From contig MNCI01034785.1 in the NCBI GenBank assembly GCA_015680685.1, forward strand, positions 719,241-783,240: 64,000 bases of DNA, written 5' to 3'. Shown in pieces: positions 1 to 10,808 of the stretch. This DNA is from Gnetum montanum. Its lineage: Eukaryota; Streptophyta; Gnetopsida; Gnetales; Gnetaceae. A program made the position numbers and the translations under genes. How positions within the stretch are numbered: the stretch's first letter is position 1; the number at the start of each line of letters is the position of its first letter. The notes under the pieces are model-generated. The model did no database searches and had not been told where the DNA came from. It saw only the letters and a program-made list of their open reading frames with translations.

Positions 1-1269
1 ATGAGTGACTAAAAGTAAATTTCTTATAACTCTATCAAAAATAATGTTTTTTACTTCTATTACTTAGGTTGACAATTTGACATCCATGTATAAGCCTCAT
101 AAAAATTTTAGGAGAAACTAACCTATAGATAAGTAGCTATTAATAGATGAATTTCTCTTTTAGATTTCTACATAAATTTAGATAACCCTCAAAGATGGAA
201 TCATAAATTTATATTTCTAGTTCTTCTATTTGGATTTGGATGGTATATATGCTAAGTATCATATGAAAATTTTAGAACCAAAGACATAATCAACATAGAG
301 ATATATCCTTACGTCTAGACTCTATTAGAATTTCTATGATTCTAGATAGCATTACAAGAATAATGTAGTGTCTTATCTACAATGAATTCCAATGTAATTC
401 CTTCATCACGTTGTAGATAATGTCTTCAGGATTCCAACAATAGATAGATCACAACCACATTCAAAGTATAGAGAGATATATGTGCATTTTATCAAGCACT
501 ATAAAACCCTCAAAATGCAAAGTTCATAGAAAGTACTTTAAATTAGGAAAAACAACAAATCCAGCAATGAAATTATAGATTTAGAATGTGGAAGTAATGC
601 CCATCCTGAATATGCTAGATCTACAAGATTTTCCGTTCATTAAAATAAAACCTAACTATGATCTATGAAAAACCCTATGAATTGAAACAACCATGAAAAG
701 GGAGCCAAGATTACTCTCCTAGAATGTTGCTAGATTTTTTTTTAAATGAGTCACTTCCACATGCTCCCTAGAACACCACACTTCACATATGCCTCCAACC
801 TAGTAGCACTCCAACCCAAAATCTAAGAGGTTAAGAATGCTCGGGTGAAGGGAGTGTGTGTAGTTTTTAAAGACTTCTTCCTTAGTCCATCTACCCCCAA
901 AACCCATGTGATCTAGCTAACCTCTCTTGTCTACTTCCAAGATCCATGTGACTCATCTACCTTCCTCCACATTAATCTAATTAATGACCAAGATAAATTT
1001 AAAATTAAATAGATAAATCACATGTCATTCAATCATAGTTATACCATGTCCATGCCATAGATTTCATGAGAACCTACCACAACTCATTCACCCGATTAGT
1101 GCTCACTAGTGATAGGTAAAAGTAATTAACATGCATAATGGTGAAAATTAGTAAACATGAGAGATAAAAATTAAATATTAATATGCATATAAGAGTTAAT
1201 ATTAATATTATTAACCATCCTCAACAAGGTCAAAGCTTATTAACCTTTGCTAAAATATGGGTTGTTACA
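1..1269 (-). mobile_element. Gypsy/chromovirus LTR fragment (family E), 5' end of LTR
   Basis: Reverse-complement copy of the start of the E LTR seen at 34946-35123 plus 42184-43299 and at 49738-51000. On the minus strand it begins TGTAACAACC at 1269 and runs off the window edge. It is followed by ATTAT (1270-1274), the complement of the ATAAT target duplication of E, and by the same flank as E has at 34921-34945. It is therefore the duplicated copy of the E insertion junction, not an independent insertion. It lacks the H insertion: the empty site is at about 1090-1110. Confidence 0.88.
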
Positions 1270-2485
1270 ATTATCTACCTTAAATAAGAATTCCTTACTC
1301 TTATAAGTGGAATAATAATAAGAATTTTTGAAAAGAACTTGTTGAGAAATGGTGCAAGAATGTACATGTTGCAATCAAAAAATAAGTGAAGTATTAATTG
1401 AATGCCAAAGAATACAATATTCTGAATGATCATGAGCTTGTAAGAGTAGGAGTCTATCTATATGTAAAATTCATGGTTCACTATGCAACATTTCTCTATG
1501 TTGAAGATTACAAAGATTATGAAATTTTAAGTGTAGTAATGAGATTGTTGATAATTGAGAAAAAAATGAAGATTCAAATGCATTGCTCCAAACATAAATC
1601 ATAAAATATAATAAGATAAAGAAAGGTTTTCAGAATTTTTCTCAGTTAGTGGAACAACACAAGACATATATTAATCCTAAGTTATAGTTACTAGATAAAG
1701 AATAAGAAAAGCAAGCTCAGTCTATAAATACAATGGGAGTAGTTGCAAAGAGAAAGGACAAGTATTAATAGGTCAATGAAGTTAAGAATAAATATTCTTG
1801 GCTCAAGAAAGAGGTGAATGATCTTCATAACACCAACTAGGAACTTATCAATGAGCATCAAGAATTACAAAAAAATATTTATGAAGCTAAGGAATGCATG
1901 CATATCATAAGTTTGTCTCCTCAAGAATATAGATTAAAGTTAAGTTCTAAAAAAGTAAATTTTCTACATATCAAGAATATTTTACACAATTATAAAAAGA
2001 AATGGATCTACTAAAGTCTACTATGTAACAAAAAAACCAAAAGTTTTAGCACTACATGCTTTAGAACCATCAAATTATATTGTTATTATTGATGTTATTG
2101 AACATATTACTAAACACTCATATTTCCTTGTTATTGTTCTGGTTGAAGTTTAAGGTCAAGCCACTAAATCATTCTTTAAACCATCATCCTCTTTGATTGC
2201 TAAAATGGATACTACCTTATCTATTCCTCATATTAATACTCCATAATTTACTATTATCTTGATGATAAATAAAGTTCTAGTTCTTATGTTCATTATGTAT
2301 TATTTATCATTTATTTTTTCTATGAACTCATGAGTGAAGGGGAGTAAGTTCATCAATTCTTAAAAATACATAAATCTTTATGATAGGCCATCATAGAGTA
2401 TTGTACACTCATAAACATTCATGTTCACTCATCAACATCACAAGAAATAACAAACAATATTAAGAAACTAATGATTGAAGAAGGG
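1270..2485 (+). pseudogene. 3' internal part of element F (gag-like remnant)
   Basis: Plus-strand copy of the 3' end of the F internal region; the inverted partner is 33745-34945. A readable frame at 1398-1604 (68 codons, Tyr/Val/Leu-rich) resembles no family I know. Around 1790-1960 a second frame reads as a Lys/Glu/Asn/Gln-rich stretch with heptad-like Leu/Ile spacing, likely coiled coil, broken by stops. About 2150-2480 is AT-rich 3' untranslated sequence ending in a polypurine tract. No reverse transcriptase or integrase motif is visible. I infer a gag-like product of a polymerase-less element; the function is unknown. Confidence 0.55.
2477..2485 (+). other. Polypurine tract of F (arm 1)
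   Basis: GAAGAAGGG lies immediately before the LTR start TGTTAGAATATAC at 2486, the usual position of the plus-strand primer. The inverted partner is at 33745-33753. Confidence 0.7.
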
Positions 2486-2549
2486 TGTTAGAATATACTT
2501 CTAAGATAATGTACGATTATTATTTCATAATTCCTTAAGACCACTTGTA

Positions 2550-2554
2550 ACCAA
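2550..2554. repeat. Left target-site duplication of G
   Basis: ACCAA on the left corresponds to ACCAC at 11255-11259 on the right, with one mismatch. The uninterrupted site in arm 2 (reverse complement near 33675-33690) reads CTTGTAACCACTC with no insertion. Confidence 0.8.
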
Positions 2555-4054
2555 TGTACCGACCGAAATCATCGGTGCAAGGCTGGAACGTTACGAGCAC
2601 CGAAAGATCTATGGACAAGCACAGTCGACCCTGCCTCCGCTTGAGGGCAAGCTAGAAAAGACGAAGGTAGAGTGCCTTGAATGGTCCGCACGCGGATCAA
2701 ACAAGGACTTCCCCAACGTTTGCCGCTACAACACGTTGGGTTATACGTAAACAATGCACGTTAAATGTAAACCGTAAACAAGCACGATAATGTAAATAAG
2801 CCTGTAAACGTAAACTGAAAAAAATGAAGAAACTACAATAAATCTAAGAAAAATGTAAACTGTTTTGTATTGAGAATTGATTACAAAGTGCACCGGTCCA
2901 AACGCAGTTGTGGCTTTGACACAAGGCGGACGAAAGGCCCCGACGTGTGCAGGAATGGCTCGGCTGGTTCGCAAGGCAGGCGAAGCGTAGAGACTGTGTA
3001 CGGCGTATAGGGCTCCCAGCATAAGCGTAAGCGTAAGAGGGTTTCTGGGCTCTTGTTTGCAGCGTAATTGCTCTAGGTCTCCTCTGATAAATTTTTGCCC
3101 CCCTTTGAATTCGCGGAAAACTGGGCTTTTTATAGGGGTAGGGTTACCGGGAAAATTAGATTGGGAGACACGTGGGCATATACGCTACATCAGGCTGGAT
3201 TTACTTTACAAGTGTTACATTTGCTGGCGTATACGCCGTGGGGTGGGCGTATACACTGGGCGTATACACAGAAACACTGTAGCATTACGCTGGAACACTG
3301 TAGCATTTACGCTGAAACACTATAGCAGTTACGTTGGAACACTGTAGCATTTACACTGAAACATTGTAGCATTACGCTGGAACACTGTAGCATTACGCCG
3401 AAACACTGTAGCATTTACGCTGAAACACTGTAGCATTATGCTGGAACACTGTAGCATTACGTTGAAACACTGTAGCATTACGCCGGAGCACTGTAGCATT
3501 TACGCCGAAACACTGTAGCATTATGCTGGAACACTGTAGCATTTACGTTGAAACACTGTAGCATTACGCCAGAGCATTGTAGCATTTACGCCGGAGCACT
3601 GTAGCAATTACGCTCGGTGTCTACGCTGGGCGTCTACGCTGGGCGTATAGGAATGGAAGATCATCATTTGGAGGGCAAAATTTGGTTTTGAGTGCCTAAG
3701 ACCTGCTGGGAACCTTGGGGAGGGTTCTGGGGGGTCTAGACGCTCCACTTTAGCATGTTTTGAGGAGTTTTTGAGCCCCAAAAGTTGCTGTACGTTGGGC
3801 CTTACACTGGGCATGTGTAGGCCAGCATACAGGATGCATACTTAGTGAAAACCAAGCATTTTAAGCTCAAGGTTTGCCAAGTTTGATGCCAGATGTCATC
3901 GTAGTCTTCTATGGGTCCTAGGGAACTTTTATTTACTTGCTTTGACTTTGTTTGATGCTATTTTTGAGGCTTTCAAGCTTGGTCATACTGAGGACCAACA
4001 TGACTTAGCTTAATTTCTATCCACAAGTGTTAGCCAAAATTTTTGTGGTGTTTC
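2555..4054 (-). repeat. 3' LTR of G
   Basis: 1500 bases, direct repeat of 9566-11254. It is shorter mainly because the 21-bp array inside it has 16 rather than 24 units. A TATA-like CTATAAAAAG (minus) lies at 3126-3135. TG/CA ends are present. Confidence 0.92.
3273..3608. repeat. 21-bp minisatellite in the G 3' LTR (16 units)
   Basis: Tandem units of 20-22 bases built on CACTGTAGCATTACGCTGGA, alternating between ...GCTGGA and ...GCTGAA types. I count 16 occurrences of the TGTAGCA core. Units differ by small substitutions and by ATT versus ATTT spacing. Confidence 0.92.
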
Positions 4055-5609
4055 ATTGGCCCCTCTTTGTTGATGTCTGGAGGAACTGACCCGAGAGGCA
4101 TTGACAAAGAAGTACAAAACACCACAAGAAAATAAGGTAGAAACATTGTCCTTTGGCACTTGGCCAGATGTCATCGCATTGTGTTCAAAAGTACATGGGA
4201 TTGGGGAAATGAAGTTTGTAGATGGATAGAAAAATGAAAATGGTTGAGATTGGGACCTGATCAAGGGATTATGCATGGTAAAGGGGATGCTCTAGTGTGT
4301 ATACGGGGCATGCTGATCCTTGTCAATAGCCATTATTTAGCAGACTCGGATTCAAGGCATGAGATGTGCATCTTTTGGCAGAACAAGACTCTTGTTTAGT
4401 GTTTAAGAGGACTTGTTGTCCATGTGATGGTGGGTTACGTTCTCTAGACGAACATGCCCTTTGTTTGGTGTTAAAGAAAACCTGTTGGTGGAGAGCCAAA
4501 GCTACGTAATTAGATGTTACTTGAGCTTTTGAGACATGAGTGTTTGTTTCTAAGACAACTGCCTTCCCTCCTGGGGCTTATGGGAAGTTCCAAGGGTCTT
4601 GTGGTTCACCTTGCTCTTTGTTCTTTTCTTTTTCTTTCTTTTTCTTTTTTGTTTTTGCTCTTTTTTTTTCTTTTGTTGTTTTTTTTGAAAAGAGCTTTCT
4701 TTCAATTTTTGTGCTCATGCTCATGTGCCATATTGTGTGTTGCAGTTGCTTAAGAGTGTCATAGCGTGTAACAATAGGCTCAAAGTTTTGGGGCGTACCG
4801 GGAATTGTAACTGGGTAGGAACAAGAATAAAAGTGTTTGGGGGAATGGAGAATGTATTGGGAATGAGGAATGTACGTTTGAATAGATTGATTAACCTGGT
4901 TGCATGCGTCAGAAACAATGTGGCACTTTGTCACCGTGATGAAGTGTATCCGTGTACGAGCACCACTGGGTGTCATCCTGCAAACACAACTCCAAGAAGG
5001 CAAGAAACCACAAGTGAATGAGTTAGCAAACACTTCAGACATGAATGTGACTGATGCAAATGGAGGCCCCATGTGAAACTTAAGGCAAACAAAATGAGCA
5101 GCAATAGTGTTGTCAGAGCCGGTGTGATGAATGATGCAGTAGGCGTTGATGAATAAATGTCATAAATTACAGTAGCAGATGAATGTGCCAGAAATGATCT
5201 TGCCAGTTTATAGTCTTAGCGGACTGTCGTGGGTTAGTTTTACATCATAACCCGTTGGACGTTGCCAGTTTATCGTCGTAGCAGATGTTACGATGCTAGT
5301 TTATAGTCATGGCGGACTATGAAGAGGCAAGCTTGTTTATAGTCTTAGCAGACTCTGGTGAATGAGTGTGACAGTTTAGTGTCATGTCAGACAGAGCTCT
5401 GTGGTGTCAGTTTACTGTCATGACACCAGGACATTCTGTGGTATCAGTTTTAAGTCATGATGCCAGGACTATCAGTGTGGACGCATGCATGTGCGTCCGT
5501 ACGATCTTGTAAACAAAAGAAACTAGAGAAAACAATGTTAAATAGCCATTGCAGAAAACATGAATTGAAATGCACAAGTGAATAGAAAATAATGTGAAAA
5601 GGTTCTAGT
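4055..5609 (-). other. Noncoding 3' part of G: polypurine tract and degenerate repeats
   Basis: Next to the 3' LTR the sense (minus) strand reads AACAAAGAGGGGCCAA (4055-4070), a good polypurine tract. At about 4618-4700 the plus strand is almost pure pyrimidine, a long sense-strand purine tract. At about 5195-5475 there are seven loosely similar units of 30-40 bases built on CAGTTTATAGTCTTAGCGGA; the same motif recurs inside gag. Frames here are short and show no polymerase motif. This is where pol would be expected, and it is absent. Confidence 0.75.
5195..5475. repeat. Degenerate 30-40-bp repeat block in the G 3' part
   Basis: Successive units contain CCAGTTTATAGTCTTAGCGG or close variants (CAGTTTATCGTCGTAGCAG, TAGTTTATAGTCATGGCGG, TCAGTTTACTGTCATGACA and so on). 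They grade away from the consensus toward 5475. Confidence 0.7.
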
Positions 5610-8524
5610 TTAAGGCCTTTTTGGGCCACATGCAAGTGCGCAAGCTAGTGAAATGCAAACTAAGGTGACGTATGCACAATGAACAAAGGTGAAGAGTGGG
5701 CGGCGGTTAGATGTGTTTTTGGTCACAGGGGAGTCTTGATTACGTGGTTGTTTCTTAGTTGGACATGGTTTAGGAGGCGCGCTAGTTTGCTCTAGGAGGC
5801 TTTCAGTTTTTACCCCTTGTTCGGGCATTTTAGCTCCAGGTGTTGTGTTTGTTGTTNATGACAGTGAATTCTGTGCTAGTGGGGAATTGTTCACCTGCCA
5901 CAAAGGCTAAGTTGATTGTGCCCTTAATTGTGACACATGATCCATTGAAATATTTTAAACACATGGTTTTTGTTGGCATGATCTCATCTGCCATGCCTAG
6001 TTTGTCGATGATGGAGTATAGAACTACGTTTGTTGCCACACCGTCATCAACGTGCACTCTACGAATGGTACATTGCCCAACACGTACACTAATTGATAAT
6101 GGAGCTGTTGTGACCTCCCCTTGTTTGGGGTTGACTTTAACTGCATCGTCACAGAAGGCTAAGGTGTTGGAACCCGATTCTTGTGGTGTGTCTTGTGAAA
6201 TCACTGCACGGATGGATTCTATGTTAGCAGGGATGTCCTTTGTAACGGGAATGGATGTTAACGTTTGTGCTAAGGCTTCAAGATGAGTCGATGATGTCAT
6301 GACCAAATCGTACAAGCTCATGGTTGTGTTCTTTTGTTTGAGCATTTGTTTCACCTAGGCCAGTGTAGCTATAAAGTCCGTGTTATCTGTCGTTGTGTTG
6401 GTTGCCTCTGTGTGGGTTGAGGGCTTAGGCCTGGTTTGTTTAGGATTAGGGGCAGGGCCCCCAGTGTTTAGTTGTTGTATACTAGGTGTGTCCTTTGTTT
6501 CAGCTGCGGGTATTATTCTTTGCTCGTTTGTCCTCTTCTACTACCATTTGGTAGGCTTATCCATGTTGTTGGCAGGGTTGACTCTTGAGGGTGGAGAGGT
6601 TGAGACATTTCCTACGGTTAGGCACTAGGTAGGTGAGGGGCCATCGCGTGGTGGCACTTTTATGACAAATGGGAGTTTAGAAGGTGCTGTTGTTGTTTGA
6701 CTAGCCTGTTGTGGCACTTTGATAATGAAAGATTTCTTTACAGTTGTCGTTGGTGAATTGTGCCAGTTTAACGTCTTAGCGGACGTCTGTGGTGGTACTT
6801 TGACCAGAAAGGGTGTTTTCGGTGCTCGGAATTGCTTCGGATCTTGCCAGTTTAACGTCTTAGCGGACGTATGAGGTGGTGGTACCTTGACCACAAAAGG
6901 TGTCATCGGTGCTCTAGGTGGCACCTTGATGACGATGGGAGGCCCCTTACTCGTGGAGGTTGAGGGGATTGTTGCCTTGCTAGGAGGCACATGGATCACA
7001 AAAGGTTGCTGCACAGGTTTAGGCTTACTATCTATGCCAATGGAGTTTATGGCATAGGAGGCATCATCTGTGCTCAGTTGATTTAGGGTGTTGATGTTTA
7101 GTTGGCCCCATTCTATCATTGCTTGTAGATCATCCTTTAACGCACGACAGGTGTCAGTATTGTGACCGGACATTTGGTGGTAGTGACAGAATTGGTCTAA
7201 CTTGAAATGTCGTGGAACCGGGGGCTCGTTTGGTGCTGCTAAGGTGGGGTTCCTCAGTAGTTCGCAGTACCTATCATGTCGACGGTGAGCATTCTCCGCT
7301 ACGTGTTTGTATTGAATTTTCCCGGATTTAAGGAGTTGATCTAGTAGTTCCGAAGGTCGCGCAGGTAGTGGTGTATACTTAGAGTGATCCTTGCATTGAA
7401 AATTGGACCTTAAGGTGGCCCCTATTGTTGCAGGAGGGTTGGTACTAGTGTTAGTTGTTTTTGTGCTTGCGGCCACAGCTTCCGTTATTTCCTTTTGTTT
7501 GGCAACATGTTGGTTCTTGTAAGCCACATAGGCGGGATCATTGCTGGTTTGCACAGCTTGCTCAATGTTCTTGATTTGTGTAAATGTTTGGCCTAACGTT
7601 TGAGTGCTTAGGTAGTACAGTTTTGACTTAACGAAGTCATTCACGGCTCCCTTCAGAATTGTAAGCAAATACTTTTCAGGGATGGGCTCATGAAGTTCGT
7701 TAAGGGCTGCACTCCATCGTTGGATGAACTTTTGCACAGGCTCAAGTGGTGCTTGTTTCACCTGTATCAGACTGTCTAGTGTGGCTTCAGGCTTGAGGTT
7801 GTACTTAAACCAGGTAACGAACTGATGTAACAGATCCTCTAGAGAGGATATGGAGTTACGAGGCAAGGCTCGGTACCAGTCTAAGGCTACGCTCGTTAAG
7901 GACATAGCGAACACTCGCAAGATTGCGTGGGGCCAAGCTTGAAGCAATAGAGTTTCTGATCGAAATGTAACTAAGTGAGCGTTTGGATCTCCCTCCCCAT
8001 TATACTTGGTTAACTGGGGCAATGCGATTCCCTTGGGTAAAGCTAATGGTGGCACTGAAGAGCTAATTGGATCATCGCGATAGAAATCTAGTACTTTAAC
8101 TTGTTCAGTGTTGTCAGCTTTGAGTTGTTTTACCTCATCCGTTAACGCTTGCATCATCTATTTTACATCTGCCCACTCTTGAGTGGTAGGTAGATTAGTT
8201 GGTTGGGGAGGTTGTTGGGTTGCCATTTGTTGCTGTGGAGCGATGTTCGGAGTTGCGGTTGTGGGATGTGGCACATTGAAGTGAGTGGGTTGTTGAACAA
8301 GGGGTATGGCCCCTTGCCTAGCCACAAACTGTGAAGTGACACCCTGGATGTGNGGTACTGGTGCTTGTGTGCTCATTGACACTTGGTGAGTGGTCGTCTG
8401 TCCCATGTGAGGATGGAGTGCTGGGTTCATGTAGGCATGGGGACTGAGGGTGTGGTATGAATCCTCAGGTTCAGATTGTGCCTTGAAGTTATCTACATCA
8501 TGTTGGTTTTGGGGCTCCTTAGTG
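5610..8524 (-). pseudogene. G gag-protease polyprotein (broken by stops and one frameshift)
   Basis: One minus-strand frame runs from about 8524 through 5830 with a few stops (TAG at 8158-8160, stops at 6625-6627 and in 6355-6624). After the ambiguous base at 5857 it continues in another frame to 5610. The first ATG is at 8430, but the frame is open about 94 bases further upstream. The N-terminus is Gln/Pro/Thr-rich. The 510-residue segment at 8157-6625 has a retrotransposon gag core (about residues 45-205, with ALDWYRALP and QRWSAALNEL), a CHHC-type knuckle at 324-337 (CHYHQMSGHNTDTC), then six PFVIKVPP-like repeats (385-503). The 6354-5830 segment holds an aspartic-protease-like core with VDDGVATNVV (residues 102-111), where the active site reads DDG rather than DTG or DSG. 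It would assemble particles and process itself; the protease may be inactive. Confidence 0.85.
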
Positions 8525-8917
8525 GGTCACCGTGGGTTTTGGCTCCTTTCCATAAGGAGTTGGGAGATGAGTCTATGCTAAGACTCAGAAAGGTGGATGA
8601 CATCATATATACAGAGGGGACGAATTCGTGACCTCCCATGTATATGTGCTCAAAGTTTCATTTTGCCTCATGTTCTATGGTGTCAAGAGGAAGGTTGACC
8701 TGAATCTTCACACAAATGTAGTTATACTGTTCTTGTGTAGGGACTATGAGGGCACGTGCGTTGGAGTTTTGGGATAATTCCATGGTAATGTGTGCTTGGA
8801 CAAGGTAATCGATGTTGGTGGTCGTTAGGACTTAGACTAGTTTGAAGTAGGTACAAATCGCAACGAATTCGGCTTTGAAACGGGCACGTTTTGGGTGTTT
8901 TTGTTGGAAAATCACTG

Positions 8918-9120
8918 TAGCGGCACTGTAGCAGTACTGTAGCAGCGTAAACACTGTAGCAGCATAAAAGCATTGTAGCAACGTAAAAACACTGTAGCTT
9001 ACGCTTACGCTGAGACACTGTAGCTTACGCTTACGCTGACACTGTAGCTTACGCTTACGCTGACGCACTGTAGCTTACACTTACGCTGACACTGTAGCTT
9101 ACGTTGAGACACTGTACCAG
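8918..9120. repeat. CACTGTAGC/TTACGCT repeats in the G leader
   Basis: Tandem units of about 20-27 bases combine the CACTGTAGC core of the LTR minisatellite with CTTACGCTTACGCTGA. They lie between the gag start and the 28-bp array. The shared core suggests the LTR array and the leader array have a common origin. Confidence 0.8.
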
Positions 9121-9124
9121 CGTA

Positions 9125-9539
9125 AAAACATTGTAGCAGTGTAGACGTTGGGGTTTCAGTTTGGCAGCATAGACGCTATAGTCTATTAGCAGCGTAGACG
9201 CTGGGGTTTCAGTTTGGCAGTGTAGATGCTGTTCTGTTAGTAGCGTAGACGCTGGGGTTTCAGTTTGGTAGCGTAGACGCTGGGGTTTCAGTTTAGCAGC
9301 GTAGATGCTGGGGTTTCAGTTTCGTAACGTAGACGTTATAGTCTATTAGCAGCGTAGATGCTGGGGTTTCAGTTTGGCAACGTAGACACTGTAGTCTATT
9401 AGCAGCATAGACGCTGGGGTTTCAGTTTGGTAGTGTAGACGTTGGGGTTTCAATTTAGCAGCGTAGATGCTGGGGTTTCAGTTTGGCAGCGTAGACGCTG
9501 GGGTTTCAGTTTAGCAGCGTAGACACTGGGGTTTCAGTT
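9125..9539. repeat. 28-bp tandem array in the G leader
   Basis: At least 11 copies of GACGCTGGGGTTTCAGTTT within units of about 27-28 bases (GGCAGCGTA linkers). Shorter variants replace the GGGGTTTCA part with ATAGTCTATTAGCAG. The array ends 2 bases before the primer site and so occupies the first part of the transcribed leader. Confidence 0.9.
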
Positions 9540-9541
9540 AT

Positions 9542-9560
9542 GGCCCTCCTTCTAGCGTCA
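9542..9560 (-). other. Putative primer-binding site of G
   Basis: Five bases inside the 5' LTR end, the sense strand reads TGACGCTAGAAGGAGGGCC. Primer sites normally begin TGG; TGA here would be one G-to-A change. The position is right. I cannot assign the tRNA from memory. Confidence 0.5.
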
Positions 9561-10136
9561 AAAATTGTACCGACCAAAATCGTCGGTGCAAGGCTGGAAC
9601 ATTACGAGCACCGAAAGATCTACGGACAAGCACAGTCGACCCTACCTCCACTTGAGGGCAAGCTAGAACGGACGAAGGCAGAGTGCCTTGAATGGTCCGC
9701 ACGTAGATCAAACAAGGACTTCCCCAACGTTTGCCACTACAACATGTTGGGTTATACGTAAACAATGCACGTTAAATGTAAACCGTAAACAAGCACGATA
9801 ATGTAAATGAGCCTGTAAACGTAAATTGAAAAGAACAAAGAAACTGCAATAAATCTAAGCAAAATGTAAACTTTTTTGTATTGAGAATTGATTACAAAGT
9901 GCACTGGTCCAAACGCAGTTGTGGCTTTGACACAAGGCGGACGAAAGGCCCCGACGTGTGCAGGAATGACTCAGCTGGTTCGCAAGGTAGGCAGAACGTA
10001 GAGACTGTGTACAGCGTATAGGGCTCCCAGTGTAAGCGTAAGCGTAAGAGGGTTTCTGGGCTCTTGTTTGCAGCGTAATTGCTCTGGGTCTCCTCCGATA
10101 AATTTTTGCCCCCCTTTGAATTTGCGAAAAACTGGG

Positions 10137-10146
10137 CTTTTTATAG
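10137..10146 (-). promoter_or_regulatory. TATA-like box of the G 5' LTR
   Basis: The minus strand reads CTATAAAAAG, preceded by a GC-rich stretch (GTAACCCTACCC). It is conserved at 3126-3135 in the other LTR. It lies about 140 bases downstream of the minisatellite in transcription sense. Promoter activity is inferred. Confidence 0.6.
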
Positions 10147-10285
10147 GGGTAGGGTTACCGGGAAAATCAAATTGGGAGACACGTGGGCGTATACGCTGGG
10201 CGTATATGCTACATCAGGCCGGATTTACTTTACAAGTGTTACATTTGCTGGCGTATACGCCGTGGGGTGGACGTATACGCTGGGC

Positions 10286-10808
10286 GTATACGCTGAAACA
10301 CTATAGCAGTTACGCTGAAACACTGTAGCATTTACACTGAAACACTGTAGCATTACGCTGGAACACTGTAGCATTTACGCTGAAACACTGTAGCAGTTAT
10401 GCTGGAACACTGTAGCATTTTACGTTGGAACACTGTAGCATTTACGCTGAAACACTATAGCATTACGCTGGAACACTGTAGCATTTACGCTGAAACACTG
10501 TAGCATTACGTTGAAACACTATAGCATTACGCTGGAACATTGTAGCATTACGTTGAAACACTGTAGCATTATGCTGGAACACTGTAGCATTTACGCTGAA
10601 ACACTGTACCATTACGCCGGAGCACTGTAGCATTTACGTCGAAACACTATAGCATTACGCTGGAACACTGTAGCATTTACGCTGAAACACTGTAGCATTA
10701 CGCCGGAGCACTGTAGGATTTACGTCGAAACACTGTAGCATTTACGCTGAAACACTGTAGCATTACACCAGAGCACTGTAGCATTTACGTCGGAGCACTG
10801 TAGCAATT
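10286..10808. repeat. 21-bp minisatellite in the G 5' LTR (24 units)
   Basis: Same unit as in the other LTR, with 24 cores counted. In transcription sense it sits in U3 upstream of the TATA-like box, so it is placed like an enhancer or promoter-repeat block. The copy-number difference between LTRs accounts for most of the length difference. Confidence 0.92.

Noticed and set aside
3273-3608. Regular short repeats resembling a CRISPR array
   Set aside because: There are no unique spacers: units are contiguous 20-22-base tandem copies, duplicated in both LTRs of a plant retroelement.
4514-5072. Overlapping frames on both strands around 4514-5072, including a 164-codon minus frame
   Set aside because: They are driven by the pyrimidine/purine tract at 4618-4700 and lie in the noncoding 3' part of G, with no domain signature.
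5840-6628. Plus-strand frames at 5840-6286 and 6380-6628
   Set aside because: They are antisense shadows of the G gag-protease frame.
9540-10328. Plus-strand frames at 9540-9761 and 10068-10328 (and 3057-3347)
   Set aside because: They are antisense to G, inside its LTRs and built on repeat units.
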